From: Denitrificimonas caeni | GTDB taxonomy: Bacteria > Pseudomonadota > Gammaproteobacteria > Pseudomonadales > Pseudomonadaceae | Reading direction: 5' to 3' | NCBI RefSeq assembly: GCF_905120345.1 | Contig: NZ_CAJHOA010000009.1 | Span: 1 to 64,000, forward strand | DNA length: 64,000 nucleotides | Shown: positions 36,217 to 44,941 of the stretch, in pieces | How the letters are laid out: each line of letters opens with the position of its first letter | Numbering within the stretch: the first letter of the stretch is position 1 | Made by a program: the position numbers and the translations under genes | Notes under the pieces: model-generated | Databases searched by the model: none | What the model was told of the DNA's origin: nothing | Seen by the model: the letters and a program-made list of their open reading frames with translations, nothing else

Positions 36217-38442
36217 ATGCGTATCCCTTTTGCTTATTCATTGCTTGCTTGTTCTATTCTCTGCACCAGCAGTCTTGCTCTAGCTGATCAATCCCCTGCT
36301 CAACTCGGCTCAACCGTAGTCAGTGCCTCAGGTTTTGAGCAAAAAATTACCGATGCGCCAGCCAGTATTTCAGTGGTGAGCAACGCCGACCTGCAAAAGA
36401 AACGCTACAGCAATCTCGCGCAAGCCTTAGATGATGTTGAAGGCATCGATGTTAAGCAAACCACTGGAAAAACTGGTGGCTTAAACATCAGCATGCGTGG
36501 CATGCCCAGCGATTACACGCTGATCTTGATTGATGGTCGTCGGCAAAACCCAGCGGGCAGTGTGACGCCGAACGGCTTTGGCGATACCTCCACCAGCTTT
36601 ATGCCACCGATGTCAGCCATTGAGCGCATTGAAGTGATTCGCGGCCCAATGTCGACCCTGTATGGTTCCGATGCCATGGGCGGGATCATTAATATCATTA
36701 CCAAAAAAGTCGGTAGTGAATGGAACGGTAGCGTCACCGCAGACTACACCTACCAAGAAGAACGTGATTTCGGCGATACCGGCGGCACCAGTTTTTACAG
36801 CAGCGGCCCGCTGATTGACGGCTTACTCGGCCTCAATGTACGCGGCAGCTTCTTTGATCGCCAAGCATCAGATCTAACCTACGGCAGCGGTATTAATGTC
36901 AGCAAACGCGGCCCTTCCCCAGTTGAAGGACAAAATTTCAACCTTGGCGCTCGTTTGAACTTCACCCCGCAAGATAATCATGACTTTGCTTTAGATTTTG
37001 AAAAAGGTCGGCAACGATACAATAACGATGACTGCCAACTGGGTACTTTAGATGGCAAAAAAGGTGGCGACGCGATCGATGGCTGTGCTGTTAACGATGC
37101 AAGCAAAGCCAATGGTTACAGTGATGAATTAAAGTTTGAGCGCACTCAATACGCCTTAACTCATACCGGTCGTTTTGATCTAGGGACGCTGGACAGTGCG
37201 ATCACCTACAACACCACTGAAACCTTTGGCCGTAGCATTCCTGGCACCATTGGCACCGGTTATGTCGGTTTTCCTGACATTGTTGGCGGCGATAAACGCA
37301 CCTTAAAATCCACTGATTTAGTTGTCGACACTAAGTTTGTCACAGCGCTCACCGACAATACGGTCAGCACCCTTGGCGGCCAGTACTGGGATGCCGAACT
37401 GGAAGATGGCATCGCCACCAAGAAGTTTAAGCAAGAGGCCGCTGCTGTCTTTGCCGAAAACGAATGGCACATGAGCGATGATCTAGCACTGACGTTGGGC
37501 GCGCGTTATGACCGCCATCAGGCGTTTGGCGGCCATACCAGTCCACGTGCGTACTTAGTTTGGAACACCAATGATAATTGGACACTGAAAGGCGGCGTGA
37601 GCAAAGGCTATAAGACCCCAAGTTTGAATGATCTACACAGTGGTATTAACGGCGTAACCGGTCAAGGTAAAACCACCACAATCGGCAATCCCAACTTAAA
37701 GCCAGAAACCAGTACCAGCACTGAATTTGGTATGTACTTTGATAACCTCGCTGGTTTCAATGCCAACGCCACAGTTTTCCATAACAAATTTAAAGATAAA
37801 ATCGCCACAGGTAATCCTATTATCGATCCACTCTGCGCCGGTAACACGGGTGGCGAGTGCTCACAGAAAATCAACGTTGATGAAGCCATTACCCAAGGTT
37901 TTGAGCTGGCCGGTCGCTGGCAGTTTGCTGATGCTTGGAGCGTGAATGCCAATTACACCTTTACCGACAGCGAGCAAAAAAGCGGCAAAGATAAGGGCGA
38001 GCCTTTAACCAATACACCTAAGCACTTGGCTAACGCCAGCTTAAATTGGGCGACCACTGACAGACTTAATCTATGGCTGAAAAGTGAGTATCGCGGCGAA
38101 CGCGCACGCTTCACCTCAAAATACGCCAACCTTGCCAACGCCAATGGCAGTTACTCCACCAGCCAATCCATTTATCAAAACCTTGGCAAGAACATGCAGG
38201 CTTATACCTTGCTCCACTTAGGCGGCTCTTATCAAGCCACCGAAGAGTTGTCTTTCAACGCAACCCTCTACAACCTGCTCAACAAAGACTTTGTTAAAGG
38301 TAAAAGTTACGCCACCTACAGTAATGCTGGCGTCGCTAACGGTATCGCTTACGGCACTGACTATACCCACTCCACTGCAGGCTCTTCAGGCACCATCGAA
38401 GAAGGCCGTCGTCTATGGATGTCAGCCACCTACGCGTTCTAA
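36217..38442 (+). CDS. TonB-dependent siderophore receptor (FepA/CirA type)
   Basis: The 741-residue outer-membrane protein has a signal peptide ending ALAD (about residue 23), a candidate TonB box GSTVVSA, a plug domain (about 45-160) with ERIEVIRGPMSTLYGSDAMGGIINI, and a C-terminal 22-strand barrel ending in the aromatic ATYAF. A disulfide-bearing extracellular loop (DDCQLGTL to DGCAVND) is like those in FepA/CirA receptors for catecholates. The ATG at 36217 has GGAG seven bases upstream; the frame is open four codons further. The ligand is not determined. It leads a group of five genes that I interpret as an iron-reduction unit. Confidence 0.9.
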   Translation: MRIPFAYSLLACSILCTSSLALADQSPAQLGSTVVSASGFEQKITDAPASISVVSNADLQKKRYSNLAQALDDVEGIDVKQTTGKTGGLNISMRGMPSDYTLILIDGRRQNPAGSVTPNGFGDTSTSFMPPMSAIERIEVIRGPMSTLYGSDAMGGIINIITKKVGSEWNGSVTADYTYQEERDFGDTGGTSFYSSGPLIDGLLGLNVRGSFFDRQASDLTYGSGINVSKRGPSPVEGQNFNLGARLNFTPQDNHDFALDFEKGRQRYNNDDCQLGTLDGKKGGDAIDGCAVNDASKANGYSDELKFERTQYALTHTGRFDLGTLDSAITYNTTETFGRSIPGTIGTGYVGFPDIVGGDKRTLKSTDLVVDTKFVTALTDNTVSTLGGQYWDAELEDGIATKKFKQEAAAVFAENEWHMSDDLALTLGARYDRHQAFGGHTSPRAYLVWNTNDNWTLKGGVSKGYKTPSLNDLHSGINGVTGQGKTTTIGNPNLKPETSTSTEFGMYFDNLAGFNANATVFHNKFKDKIATGNPIIDPLCAGNTGGECSQKINVDEAITQGFELAGRWQFADAWSVNANYTFTDSEQKSGKDKGEPLTNTPKHLANASLNWATTDRLNLWLKSEYRGERARFTSKYANLANANGSYSTSQSIYQNLGKNMQAYTLLHLGGSYQATEELSFNATLYNLLNKDFVKGKSYATYSNAGVANGIAYGTDYTHSTAGSSGTIEEGRRLWMSATYAF

Positions 38443-38456
38443 CTTTCCACTCGTTT

Positions 38457-38493
38457 AAACACCACTCGCATGCAACATACGCGGGTGGTGTTT
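38457..38493 (+). terminator. Intercistronic hairpin after the receptor
   Basis: A 13-bp stem with one G-U pair (38457-38469 with 38481-38493) ends in TTT and lies between the receptor stop and the PepSY gene. It probably terminates or attenuates part of the transcript, so that the receptor is made in excess over the downstream genes. Confidence 0.65.
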
Positions 38494-38508
38494 GCATCAG
38501 GTCTCCTT

Positions 38509-39108
38509 ATGCGTCCTCCTGTTTGGCTCGGCACACTTAGGCAATGGCACTGGATCAGCTCGGCACTGTGCTTAGCTGGCATGCTGCTGTTTGCCGTCAC
38601 CGGCATCACCCTGAATCACGCCAGCCAAATTAGTGCTAAACCGCTCATCGTTACCCTCGACAGCGTCTTGCCCAAACCATTACTCGCTGAACTGCAGCTC
38701 GCCGCGACACAGCAACAGATTCCCCGCTTGGCACAAGACTGGATTGAGCAGCAACTCCAGCAATCGATCAATCCAACCCATGCCGAGTGGTCTTCTGATG
38801 AGCTGTATTTAGCCTTACCACGCCCCGGTGGTGATGGCTGGTTCAGTATCGATTTAGACAGTGGCGAATTGCTTTATGAAAGCACTGATCGTGGCTGGAT
38901 TGCTTATTTTAATGATCTGCATAAAGGCCGTCATAGCGGTGCGGCATGGTCGTGGTTTATCGACATTTTCGCTGGCATTTGCGTGCTATTTAGCTTCACT
39001 GGGCTGTGGTTGCTGACGCGGCAAACAAACATGCGCCCAAACACTTGGCCGGTCACCTTGGCAGGCTTGGTGATTCCACTACTCATCATGCTGTTATTTA
39101 TTCATTAA
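38509..39108 (+). CDS. PepSY-associated transmembrane protein
   Basis: The 199-residue protein has an N-terminal membrane segment (about 15-35), a periplasmic PepSY-like domain (about 40-140) and two C-terminal membrane segments (about 148-170 and 180-198). The family histidines are present: His14 in RQWHW, His37 in TLNHAS, and His138 and His142 in LHKGRH; in PepSY-TM iron reductases such as FpvG similar histidines are candidates for haem ligation. The start is the ATG at 38509 with AGGT upstream; the longer frame begins inside the hairpin. I infer it carries electrons across the inner membrane for ferric siderophore reduction. Confidence 0.8.
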   Translation: MRPPVWLGTLRQWHWISSALCLAGMLLFAVTGITLNHASQISAKPLIVTLDSVLPKPLLAELQLAATQQQIPRLAQDWIEQQLQQSINPTHAEWSSDELYLALPRPGGDGWFSIDLDSGELLYESTDRGWIAYFNDLHKGRHSGAAWSWFIDIFAGICVLFSFTGLWLLTRQTNMRPNTWPVTLAGLVIPLLIMLLFIH

Positions 39109-39122
39109 GGAAGGATCGTTTC

Positions 39123-39632
39123 ATGCTTAGAAAAGCCCTCGCTGCATGCGCGTTAGCCACCTGTTTACCAGTCAGTGCTGCTGATCTGAAAATTGAGTTA
39201 GACATACCTCGCCTCGAAGTTGCTGAATACCACCGTCCGTACGTCGCGCTGTGGATTGAGCAAGACAACCAGCATATTGCCAATTTAAATGTCTGGTATG
39301 ACTTGAAAATGAAAGACAACGAAGGTGAGAAATGGCTCAAAGATATGCGTCAATGGTGGCGTCGCAGTGGCCGTAGCCTTGAGTTGCCAGTCGATGGCGT
39401 CAGCGGTGCAACACGCGCGGTGGGCACACACTCACTAAACTTTAACGGCGGCAGCGCTGCTTTACAGCAGCTCAAAGCCGGCGACTACGAGTTACTGGTT
39501 GAAGCGGCTCGCGAAGTCGGCGGGCGTGAAATTTTACGTATTCCTTTCAGCTGGCCACCGTCGCAAAAAGTCAGCGCAAAAGCCCAAGGCTCCAGCGAAC
39601 TTGGTGCCATCAATCTCACCCTCATTCCTTAA
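39123..39632 (+). CDS. DUF2271 protein with a flavinylation motif
   Basis: The 169-residue protein has a signal peptide ending VSAAD (cleavage about residue 20) and a DUF2271 domain. It contains DGVSGAT at residues 91-97, an exact match to the ApbE flavin-transferase target Dgx(s/t)(g/s)AT, in which the last Thr (Thr97, codon 39411-39413) would carry covalent FMN. No apbE is in the window, so the transferase must be elsewhere. Comparative surveys have linked DUF2271 and PepSY proteins to extracytosolic flavinylated redox systems. The domain would be a periplasmic flavin electron carrier between the PepSY protein and its substrate; that role is inferred. Confidence 0.8.
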   Translation: MLRKALAACALATCLPVSAADLKIELDIPRLEVAEYHRPYVALWIEQDNQHIANLNVWYDLKMKDNEGEKWLKDMRQWWRRSGRSLELPVDGVSGATRAVGTHSLNFNGGSAALQQLKAGDYELLVEAAREVGGREILRIPFSWPPSQKVSAKAQGSSELGAINLTLIP

Positions 39633-39644
39633 GGAAACCTAACA

Positions 39645-40538
39645 ATGAAACCTATGATCAAATGGACTGCACTGGCGTTAGCCATCTGCTTGCCGCTCAG
39701 CGCCCATGCCCACCGCGCATGGATGTTGCCTTCAGCGACAGTACTATCAGGCGATGAACCTTGGATTAGCGTTGATGCTGCAGTTTCCAATGATATTTTT
39801 TATTTTGAGCATTTCCCGCTACAAATCGAAGGAGTCGGTGAGCCCTTGGTGATGCCTGGGCAAACACCAGCAGGCAAAGATGCAAAACCAGCACCGGCAC
39901 GCCCGCGTGCGCAATTGGAAATTATCCGTCCAGACGGCAGCTTAGCCAAACCCCTCTTTGCCAATACCGGCCGTTACCGCAGCACCTTCGATGTACAACT
40001 GGATCAAAAAGGTACATGGAAGTTAGCCATTGCTAACCAAGGTCTTTTTGCTCGTTACCAAGAAAATGGCGAAATGAAGCGCTGGTCAGGCAAAGCTGCA
40101 GATTTTGCCAAACAGGTGCCAAAGGATGCAGAAAAACTGCAAGTCACCGAAAGCGCCAGCCGCATGGAAGTTTTTGTCACGTCAGGCCAACCCTCTGAGC
40201 AAGTGCTTAAACCGACTAACAAGGGCTTAGAGCTGATCGCAAAAACCCACCCTAACGACCTCTTCGCCGGTGAAACAGCGCACTTTGCTTTTCTACTCGA
40301 TGGTAAACCCGCCGCAAATTTAAAAGTCACGGTGATTGCTGAAGGGATTCGCTACCGCGACAGCCTCAACGAGATCGTACTGAGCACCGATAACAACGGC
40401 GCTTTTTCTATCACTTGGCCACAGGCTGGCATGTACTGGCTCGAAGCTGTGAGCACGCAAGCCATTACCAGCACAGAGTCACCGGCCACACAAAAACGTG
40501 CCAGCTACAGCGCCACTCTAGAAGTGTTGGCACCCTAA
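39645..40538 (+). CDS. DUF4198 periplasmic protein with N-terminal histidine
   Basis: The 297-residue protein has a signal peptide ending SAHA, so the mature protein would start at His23 (HRAWMLPS). DUF4198 proteins share homology with the extracellular parts of nickel/cobalt transport systems and contain Ig-like domains (here roughly 40-120 and 190-295). A free N-terminal His with a nearby second ligand is how CopC-like and LPMO-like proteins bind copper, but no metal is demonstrated. It starts 12 bases after the DUF2271 stop and 6 bases ahead of the reductase gene, within the same operon. Confidence 0.75.
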   Translation: MKPMIKWTALALAICLPLSAHAHRAWMLPSATVLSGDEPWISVDAAVSNDIFYFEHFPLQIEGVGEPLVMPGQTPAGKDAKPAPARPRAQLEIIRPDGSLAKPLFANTGRYRSTFDVQLDQKGTWKLAIANQGLFARYQENGEMKRWSGKAADFAKQVPKDAEKLQVTESASRMEVFVTSGQPSEQVLKPTNKGLELIAKTHPNDLFAGETAHFAFLLDGKPAANLKVTVIAEGIRYRDSLNEIVLSTDNNGAFSITWPQAGMYWLEAVSTQAITSTESPATQKRASYSATLEVLAP

Positions 40539-40544
40539 GTACCT

Positions 40545-41879
40545 ATGTTTGAGATCGTTGCAGACCATAGCCGCCAGCTCATTGCTGCTGGCGTGCTACT
40601 GAGTTATTGCGGATGCTGCATCTGGACTTGGTATGGTTATCGCGCCAAGCAACGCACTATGTCTTACGCGACAGGGGATCTGCTCATTGTCTGGGCCAGT
40701 CAAAGTGGTAACGCCCAGCAACTTGCTGAGCAACTGCAGCAGCAACTCAGCCGAGCAGGGAAATCTGCAAGCTGTTTAGCTCTGGATCAGCTCAGTAGCA
40801 GCCTGCTGCAAAAAAGCACACAGATCATCTTTATCGTCAGCACCTTCGGCGAGGGTGAAGCGCCTGAACATGCGCGTCTATTCTTAAAAAATGTATCGAC
40901 CGACTGTCATCTGCAGCACCTCAATATTCAGGTGCTCGGATTAGGCGATCGTCGTTATCCAGATTTTTGTAAATTTGCCGAACAACTGCAAGCACGCTTA
41001 GTCGCACAGGGTGCAAAATTAAGCTTACCCTTGATGACTGTCGACAATATGCAAGCAGAACAGCTGGCTCATTGGCAGCAACGTATGGCTGCACACTTTG
41101 CCATCGACACAATTGAGCCAAGCCAGTACCAACCCGTTTGGTTTAATGCCACTCTGCTTGAGCGCCAGCACCTCAACCCTTACAGCAACAGCCCTGGGCT
41201 CTATAAACTGCGCTTTCAAACCGCACACTGTGACTGGCAAGCTGGCGATACTGTGCGGGTACACCCCTTCAATGATCCAGCGTTCAGCAGCCGCGAATAC
41301 TCCATTGCATCAAGCGCTACGAGTGGTTACTTAGAGCTGATCGTGCGCCTCAACTACGATGCTAAACAAACACCGGGGCAATGCTCAGGCTGGCTCTGTG
41401 AAACGCTAAGTCTTAACGACAGTATTGCCTTTAGCCTCTGCGGCAAGCCTAACTTTAACGCTGTAGAGCAACACAAACCGGCGATTTTCATTGGCGCTGG
41501 CAGCGGCTTGGCAGGCTTAAGAGCACACCTTGCCGAGCGGCCACAGTTCAGTCAAAACTGGCTGATTTTAGGCGAGCGCTGCCCGCGCACCGATCGACTG
41601 CTGCCTGAAGAATTACATCAATGGCAGCGCAGTCAGCACCTCACTTATCTTGATTACGCCTTTTCCCGCGATACAAATACACCCCGTTATGTGCAAGATT
41701 ATCTAGATGAACAGCACCAGCGCTTACTCAGCTGGCTCGAACAAGGTGCGGTGATTTATGTCTGTGGCCGCTTGCAAGGGATGGGACGTGGCGTGCAAGA
41801 AACCTTGACGCAACTGCTCGGTGAAGAGCAGATGCAGAGCTTGCAGCAACAAGGACGTTATCGTACGGATCTATATTGA
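40545..41879 (+). CDS. Membrane-anchored flavodoxin/FAD reductase
   Basis: The 444-residue protein has one N-terminal membrane segment (about 11-31), a flavodoxin domain (about 46-185) with the FMN loop SQSGNAQQ, and a ferredoxin-reductase domain with the FAD motif REYSIASS (250-257) and NADPH site GAGSGLAGLRAH, ending in the aromatic YRTDLY. It is built like the CysJ flavoprotein and like the C-terminal half of PiuB (PA4513), which in Pseudomonas is fused to a PepSY membrane part. It would pass NADPH electrons to the PepSY protein. It converges on piuC. Confidence 0.85.
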   Translation: MFEIVADHSRQLIAAGVLLSYCGCCIWTWYGYRAKQRTMSYATGDLLIVWASQSGNAQQLAEQLQQQLSRAGKSASCLALDQLSSSLLQKSTQIIFIVSTFGEGEAPEHARLFLKNVSTDCHLQHLNIQVLGLGDRRYPDFCKFAEQLQARLVAQGAKLSLPLMTVDNMQAEQLAHWQQRMAAHFAIDTIEPSQYQPVWFNATLLERQHLNPYSNSPGLYKLRFQTAHCDWQAGDTVRVHPFNDPAFSSREYSIASSATSGYLELIVRLNYDAKQTPGQCSGWLCETLSLNDSIAFSLCGKPNFNAVEQHKPAIFIGAGSGLAGLRAHLAERPQFSQNWLILGERCPRTDRLLPEELHQWQRSQHLTYLDYAFSRDTNTPRYVQDYLDEQHQRLLSWLEQGAVIYVCGRLQGMGRGVQETLTQLLGEEQMQSLQQQGRYRTDLY

Positions 41880-41889
41880 ACAGGGAAGC

Positions 41890-42570
41890 TTAACGTGCCC
41901 AGCGTCTGAGCAAATTATGATACACACCGGTCAATTGCACACTGGTGGCATGGCCGACACCGAGCGCTTGATTGACTTCTTGAATACTGGTGTCCAGATC
42001 AAACAACAAGCTACGCTGCGCATCTTCACGAATCAGACTCTGCAGCCAGAAAAAGGAACAAACGCGCTGCCCACGTGTGATGGGCATTACCTGATGCAAG
42101 CTGCTCGATGGATACAAAATCATATCACCAGCCGGCAACTTAACGCTGTGCGCGCCGTAAGAGTCTTCCACCACCAGTTCACCGCCATCGTATTCATCCG
42201 GCTCGCTAAAAAACAAGGTCGCTGATAAATCCGTACGCACTTTTTGTCCGGTTTGCCGATCGATGCGGATCGCATTATCCACATGAATACCAAAGCCTTG
42301 TCCGACTTGGTAGCAATTAAATAATGGTGGGAAAATGGTGTCTGGCAACGCAGCAGCAACAAACAGCGGATTGTTGTGTAAGGCCTGCACAATCAGCGCA
42401 CCGATGTTGATCGCAGTAGTCGAGTCTTGCGCTAACTGCAGATTATTTTTTGTCATCGCCGACTGAAAGCCTGAAGTGGCGTTACCGTCCTGCCAGCTCG
42501 CTTGCGCCAATAACTGGCGACACTCTTGCACCTGCTGCGCAGTTAATACATTAGGAATATGTAACATCAT
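41890..42570 (-). CDS. piuC: Fe(II)/2-oxoglutarate-dependent dioxygenase PiuC
   Basis: The 226-residue protein belongs to the PKHD/YbiX-type oxygenases that accompany Fiu/PiuA receptors. The iron ligands His96 and Asp98 (HVD) and His159 and the 2-oxoglutarate Arg169 are in [10 protein letters not shown] and [13 protein letters not shown]. The length equals P. aeruginosa PiuC. The start is one of the tandem ATGs at 42570/42567; an upstream in-frame ATG at 42600 lies inside the hairpin and lacks a ribosome site. Its substrate is unknown; siderophore processing is suspected. It follows piuA in an iron-regulated unit. Confidence 0.9.
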   Translation of the reverse strand: MMLHIPNVLTAQQVQECRQLLAQASWQDGNATSGFQSAMTKNNLQLAQDSTTAINIGALIVQALHNNPLFVAAALPDTIFPPLFNCYQVGQGFGIHVDNAIRIDRQTGQKVRTDLSATLFFSEPDEYDGGELVVEDSYGAHSVKLPAGDMILYPSSSLHQVMPITRGQRVCSFFWLQSLIREDAQRSLLFDLDTSIQEVNQALGVGHATSVQLTGVYHNLLRRWAR

Positions 42571-42586
42571 CGTCTTAATCTCAAAA

Positions 42587-42618
42587 CACCCTTGCTGCAT
42601 TAAACAGCAAGGGTGACA
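42587..42618 (-). terminator. Terminator-like hairpin between piuA and piuC
   Basis: Read on the minus strand an 11-bp perfect stem (42587-42597 with 42605-42615) with a 7-base loop is followed by GTTTTG. It sits right after piuA and before piuC, so it likely attenuates transcription into piuC. Confidence 0.7.
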
Positions 42619-42623
42619 TCATT

Positions 42624-44834
42624 TTAGAACGTATAGGTGGTCGATAAAATCAGATTGCGACCATCACCAAACTCCACTGCCGATGAGCGTGAGCCATCAC
42701 CAGGACGCTGACGTACCCGTTCAACATAGTCTTTATCAAAGATATTATTAAGGTTCAGTTGCACACCCAGCTGATCATTCACTTGGTAACCGATCAAAGC
42801 ATTATGCACCCAATACTCTGCCAACTTAGCACGGTCTTCCGAGGTGACATTGCGCTGACTGACATAACGGCTGCCATAACCCACTTGCCAGCCCTGCGGT
42901 AGATCATAAGTGGTCCAGAGGTTGAATGAATGCGGCGGCGTATTACCCAACGCCTGACCTTTTCTATTGGCATCATTTGACTTGGTGGTTTCACTGCTGA
43001 GGTAGGTGTAGTTGGCATAGACTTTCCAATCAGCTGTCACCTTTCCGGTTGCACCTAACTCCACACCCTGCACACGCTGCTCACCCGCCATCCGGTACGA
43101 ACCATCGGCTAACTGTTCGCGGGCATTGGTTTTCTCAACACGGAAGAGCGCACCATCCAACTCTAAGGCACTATTGAAGAAGGTCCACTTAGTACCCAAT
43201 TCGAGTGTGCGGTTCTTCTCAGGAGATAAGTCTGCCGTGGCGCCACTAACGCCAGAACCCATAGTGGTTAAAAACTCAGCAGACGGGTTAAACGAGGTGC
43301 CATAGGCCACATAAATCCGGCCATTATCCGCAGGCTTATACACCAAGCCCGCACGCCCACTGAACTTTTTATCTTCAGTTCGGTACGTATCGGTGAGACC
43401 TGTTTTTACTGTGGTCTTCTCAAAGTCGCCATTGAGCCAGTCATAACGCAGGCCCAGATTGATATCCCATTGCGGAGTGAGACTGATAGTGTCAAAGGCA
43501 TACAGCGCTTTATTGGTCAGGTGGGTTTCGGTGTTATCCAATGAGGTGCGCTGCGCAGGGCCGGCGTAATAACCTGGTGGGTTATACAAGTCATAATCAA
43601 TGCCTGTAAAATCAAAGGCATGGTTATAAGCTTCACGCTCATAGGTTTCTCGTGAGATTTCGCCACCCGCAACCCAGCTGTGCTGCATACCCAACAGCTC
43701 ATTTTCACCAATCAAACTCAGCTGATTGATCCACATTTGTGACTCGACATCACGACCATAGGCTTGAGGGCCTGCTGGCTGGTAACGTCCCGCAGGTATC
43801 AGCCGATTCGTGCCTTTTTCTTTATCAAGATTCACATGCGAAGCTGAAATCACGGTATCGCGATCAATGCGGCTGTAACGGGTTAAGTTTTGCAGCTGTA
43901 ACGAATCGCTAATATCGTGCTCAAATTTAACCGTGAAAGCATCGCTAGTAATGTCTTCTTTATCAAAGTTACGAAAACCAAAGTAATCATCACGACTGAC
44001 GCCCGACAGCTTTTTACCGTCGCGTGCCGGCACCCCGTAATCTGGTAGATTGTCATCGACTTGATGAAAATAACTCAGCGTGAGGCGCGTCGCATCGTTC
44101 AGACCAAATAACACTGAGGGTGCAATACCCCAACGCTTACGATCAATATCATCACGACCTGGCACATCATTTTCATGCGCCATTAAATTAAGACGAAACG
44201 CACTACCAGTGCCCACGCCTTCTAGACGCTGATTGGCATCCAGCGTCATACGGTGATAACCATCGGTGCCTAAAGCTGCGCCGAGCTCAGCAAAATTACG
44301 CTGTTTGGGTGCTTTACTGGCTTGGTTGATACTGCCACCGGTAGTGCCGCTGCCGCCAAACACTGAATTCGGGCCTTTAATCACCTCAACCGCTTCAATA
44401 TTAAAGGTGTCAGTACGATTGGTTTGTGTGCTGTCGCGCAGGCCATCAATTTGCATATTGGCATTGGCGCTAAAGCCACGAATATTGATGCTGTCACCTG
44501 AACCACCACCGCCCTCACCAGCATTGAAAGTAATGCCTGAGACGTTACTCAAGACTTGACGCAAACTCAGTGCCTGCTGCTCTTTAATCACTTCGGCAGG
44601 AATCACTTGAATGGTTTGTGGCATATCGAACAAAGGCACAGTGTTCTTAACCGAAACGGAATGAGTGGTGCGATAGGCTGGCGTCTCACCCACTACTGTT
44701 TGCGAATCAAGTTCGACGGCAGCGGTGTTGTCTTGTGCAACTGACATATGGCTGGCTGAGGCAAGCGCAAGACCAACGGCAGTGACTAACAAAGAACGCG
44801 GTTGTTTTTTTGATGAAACGATAGATGCAGGCAA
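42624..44834 (-). CDS. piuA: TonB-dependent receptor PiuA (Fiu family)
   Basis: The 736-residue outer-membrane receptor has a signal peptide ending SVAQDN, a TonB box near ELDSQTVVGE, a plug (about 60-190) with EVIKGPNSVFGGSGTTGGSINQ, and a barrel ending in STTYTF. In P. aeruginosa PiuA with PiuC imports catecholate iron complexes and also admits siderophore-linked beta-lactams. The start is TTG at 44834 with AAGGAGG seven bases before; an earlier frame start would place the Fur box inside the gene. The gene order piuA-piuC then speC and a chemoreceptor matches PA4514-PA4515, PA4519 and PA4520. Confidence 0.93.
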   Translation of the reverse strand: MPASIVSSKKQPRSLLVTAVGLALASASHMSVAQDNTAAVELDSQTVVGETPAYRTTHSVSVKNTVPLFDMPQTIQVIPAEVIKEQQALSLRQVLSNVSGITFNAGEGGGGSGDSINIRGFSANANMQIDGLRDSTQTNRTDTFNIEAVEVIKGPNSVFGGSGTTGGSINQASKAPKQRNFAELGAALGTDGYHRMTLDANQRLEGVGTGSAFRLNLMAHENDVPGRDDIDRKRWGIAPSVLFGLNDATRLTLSYFHQVDDNLPDYGVPARDGKKLSGVSRDDYFGFRNFDKEDITSDAFTVKFEHDISDSLQLQNLTRYSRIDRDTVISASHVNLDKEKGTNRLIPAGRYQPAGPQAYGRDVESQMWINQLSLIGENELLGMQHSWVAGGEISRETYEREAYNHAFDFTGIDYDLYNPPGYYAGPAQRTSLDNTETHLTNKALYAFDTISLTPQWDINLGLRYDWLNGDFEKTTVKTGLTDTYRTEDKKFSGRAGLVYKPADNGRIYVAYGTSFNPSAEFLTTMGSGVSGATADLSPEKNRTLELGTKWTFFNSALELDGALFRVEKTNAREQLADGSYRMAGEQRVQGVELGATGKVTADWKVYANYTYLSSETTKSNDANRKGQALGNTPPHSFNLWTTYDLPQGWQVGYGSRYVSQRNVTSEDRAKLAEYWVHNALIGYQVNDQLGVQLNLNNIFDKDYVERVRQRPGDGSRSSAVEFGDGRNLILSTTYTF

Positions 44835-44868
44835 GGGAGTTCCTCCTTTTTTAGAAGAAGGAATCCTA

Positions 44869-44887
44869 AATGATAACAATTAGCATT
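44869..44887. promoter_or_regulatory. Fur box upstream of piuA
   Basis: AATGATAACAATTAGCATT matches the Fur 19-mer AATGATAATAATTATCATT at 17 of 19 positions. It lies 35 bases upstream of the TTG start of piuA, where bound Fur would cover the promoter. Confidence 0.85.
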
Positions 44888-44926
44888 ACCATTACTTTAT
44901 TGACATATCTCAATAAAGTAATGGTA
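44887..44926. repeat. Perfect 17-bp inverted repeat between speC and piuA
   Basis: The arms 44887-44903 and 44910-44926 are perfect complements around a 6-base loop. It abuts the Fur box and lies 16 bases after the speC stop. It is A/T-rich and without a T tract; it may be the speC 3'-end hairpin, or an operator for another regulator of piuA. Confidence 0.8.
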
Positions 44927-44941
44927 TATACAGAGCGAGTC

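Noticed and set aside
44896-44930. TTGACA and TATATA on the plus strand as a rightward promoter
   Set aside because: The spacer is 19 bases, it would run antisense to speC, and both elements are part of the palindrome.
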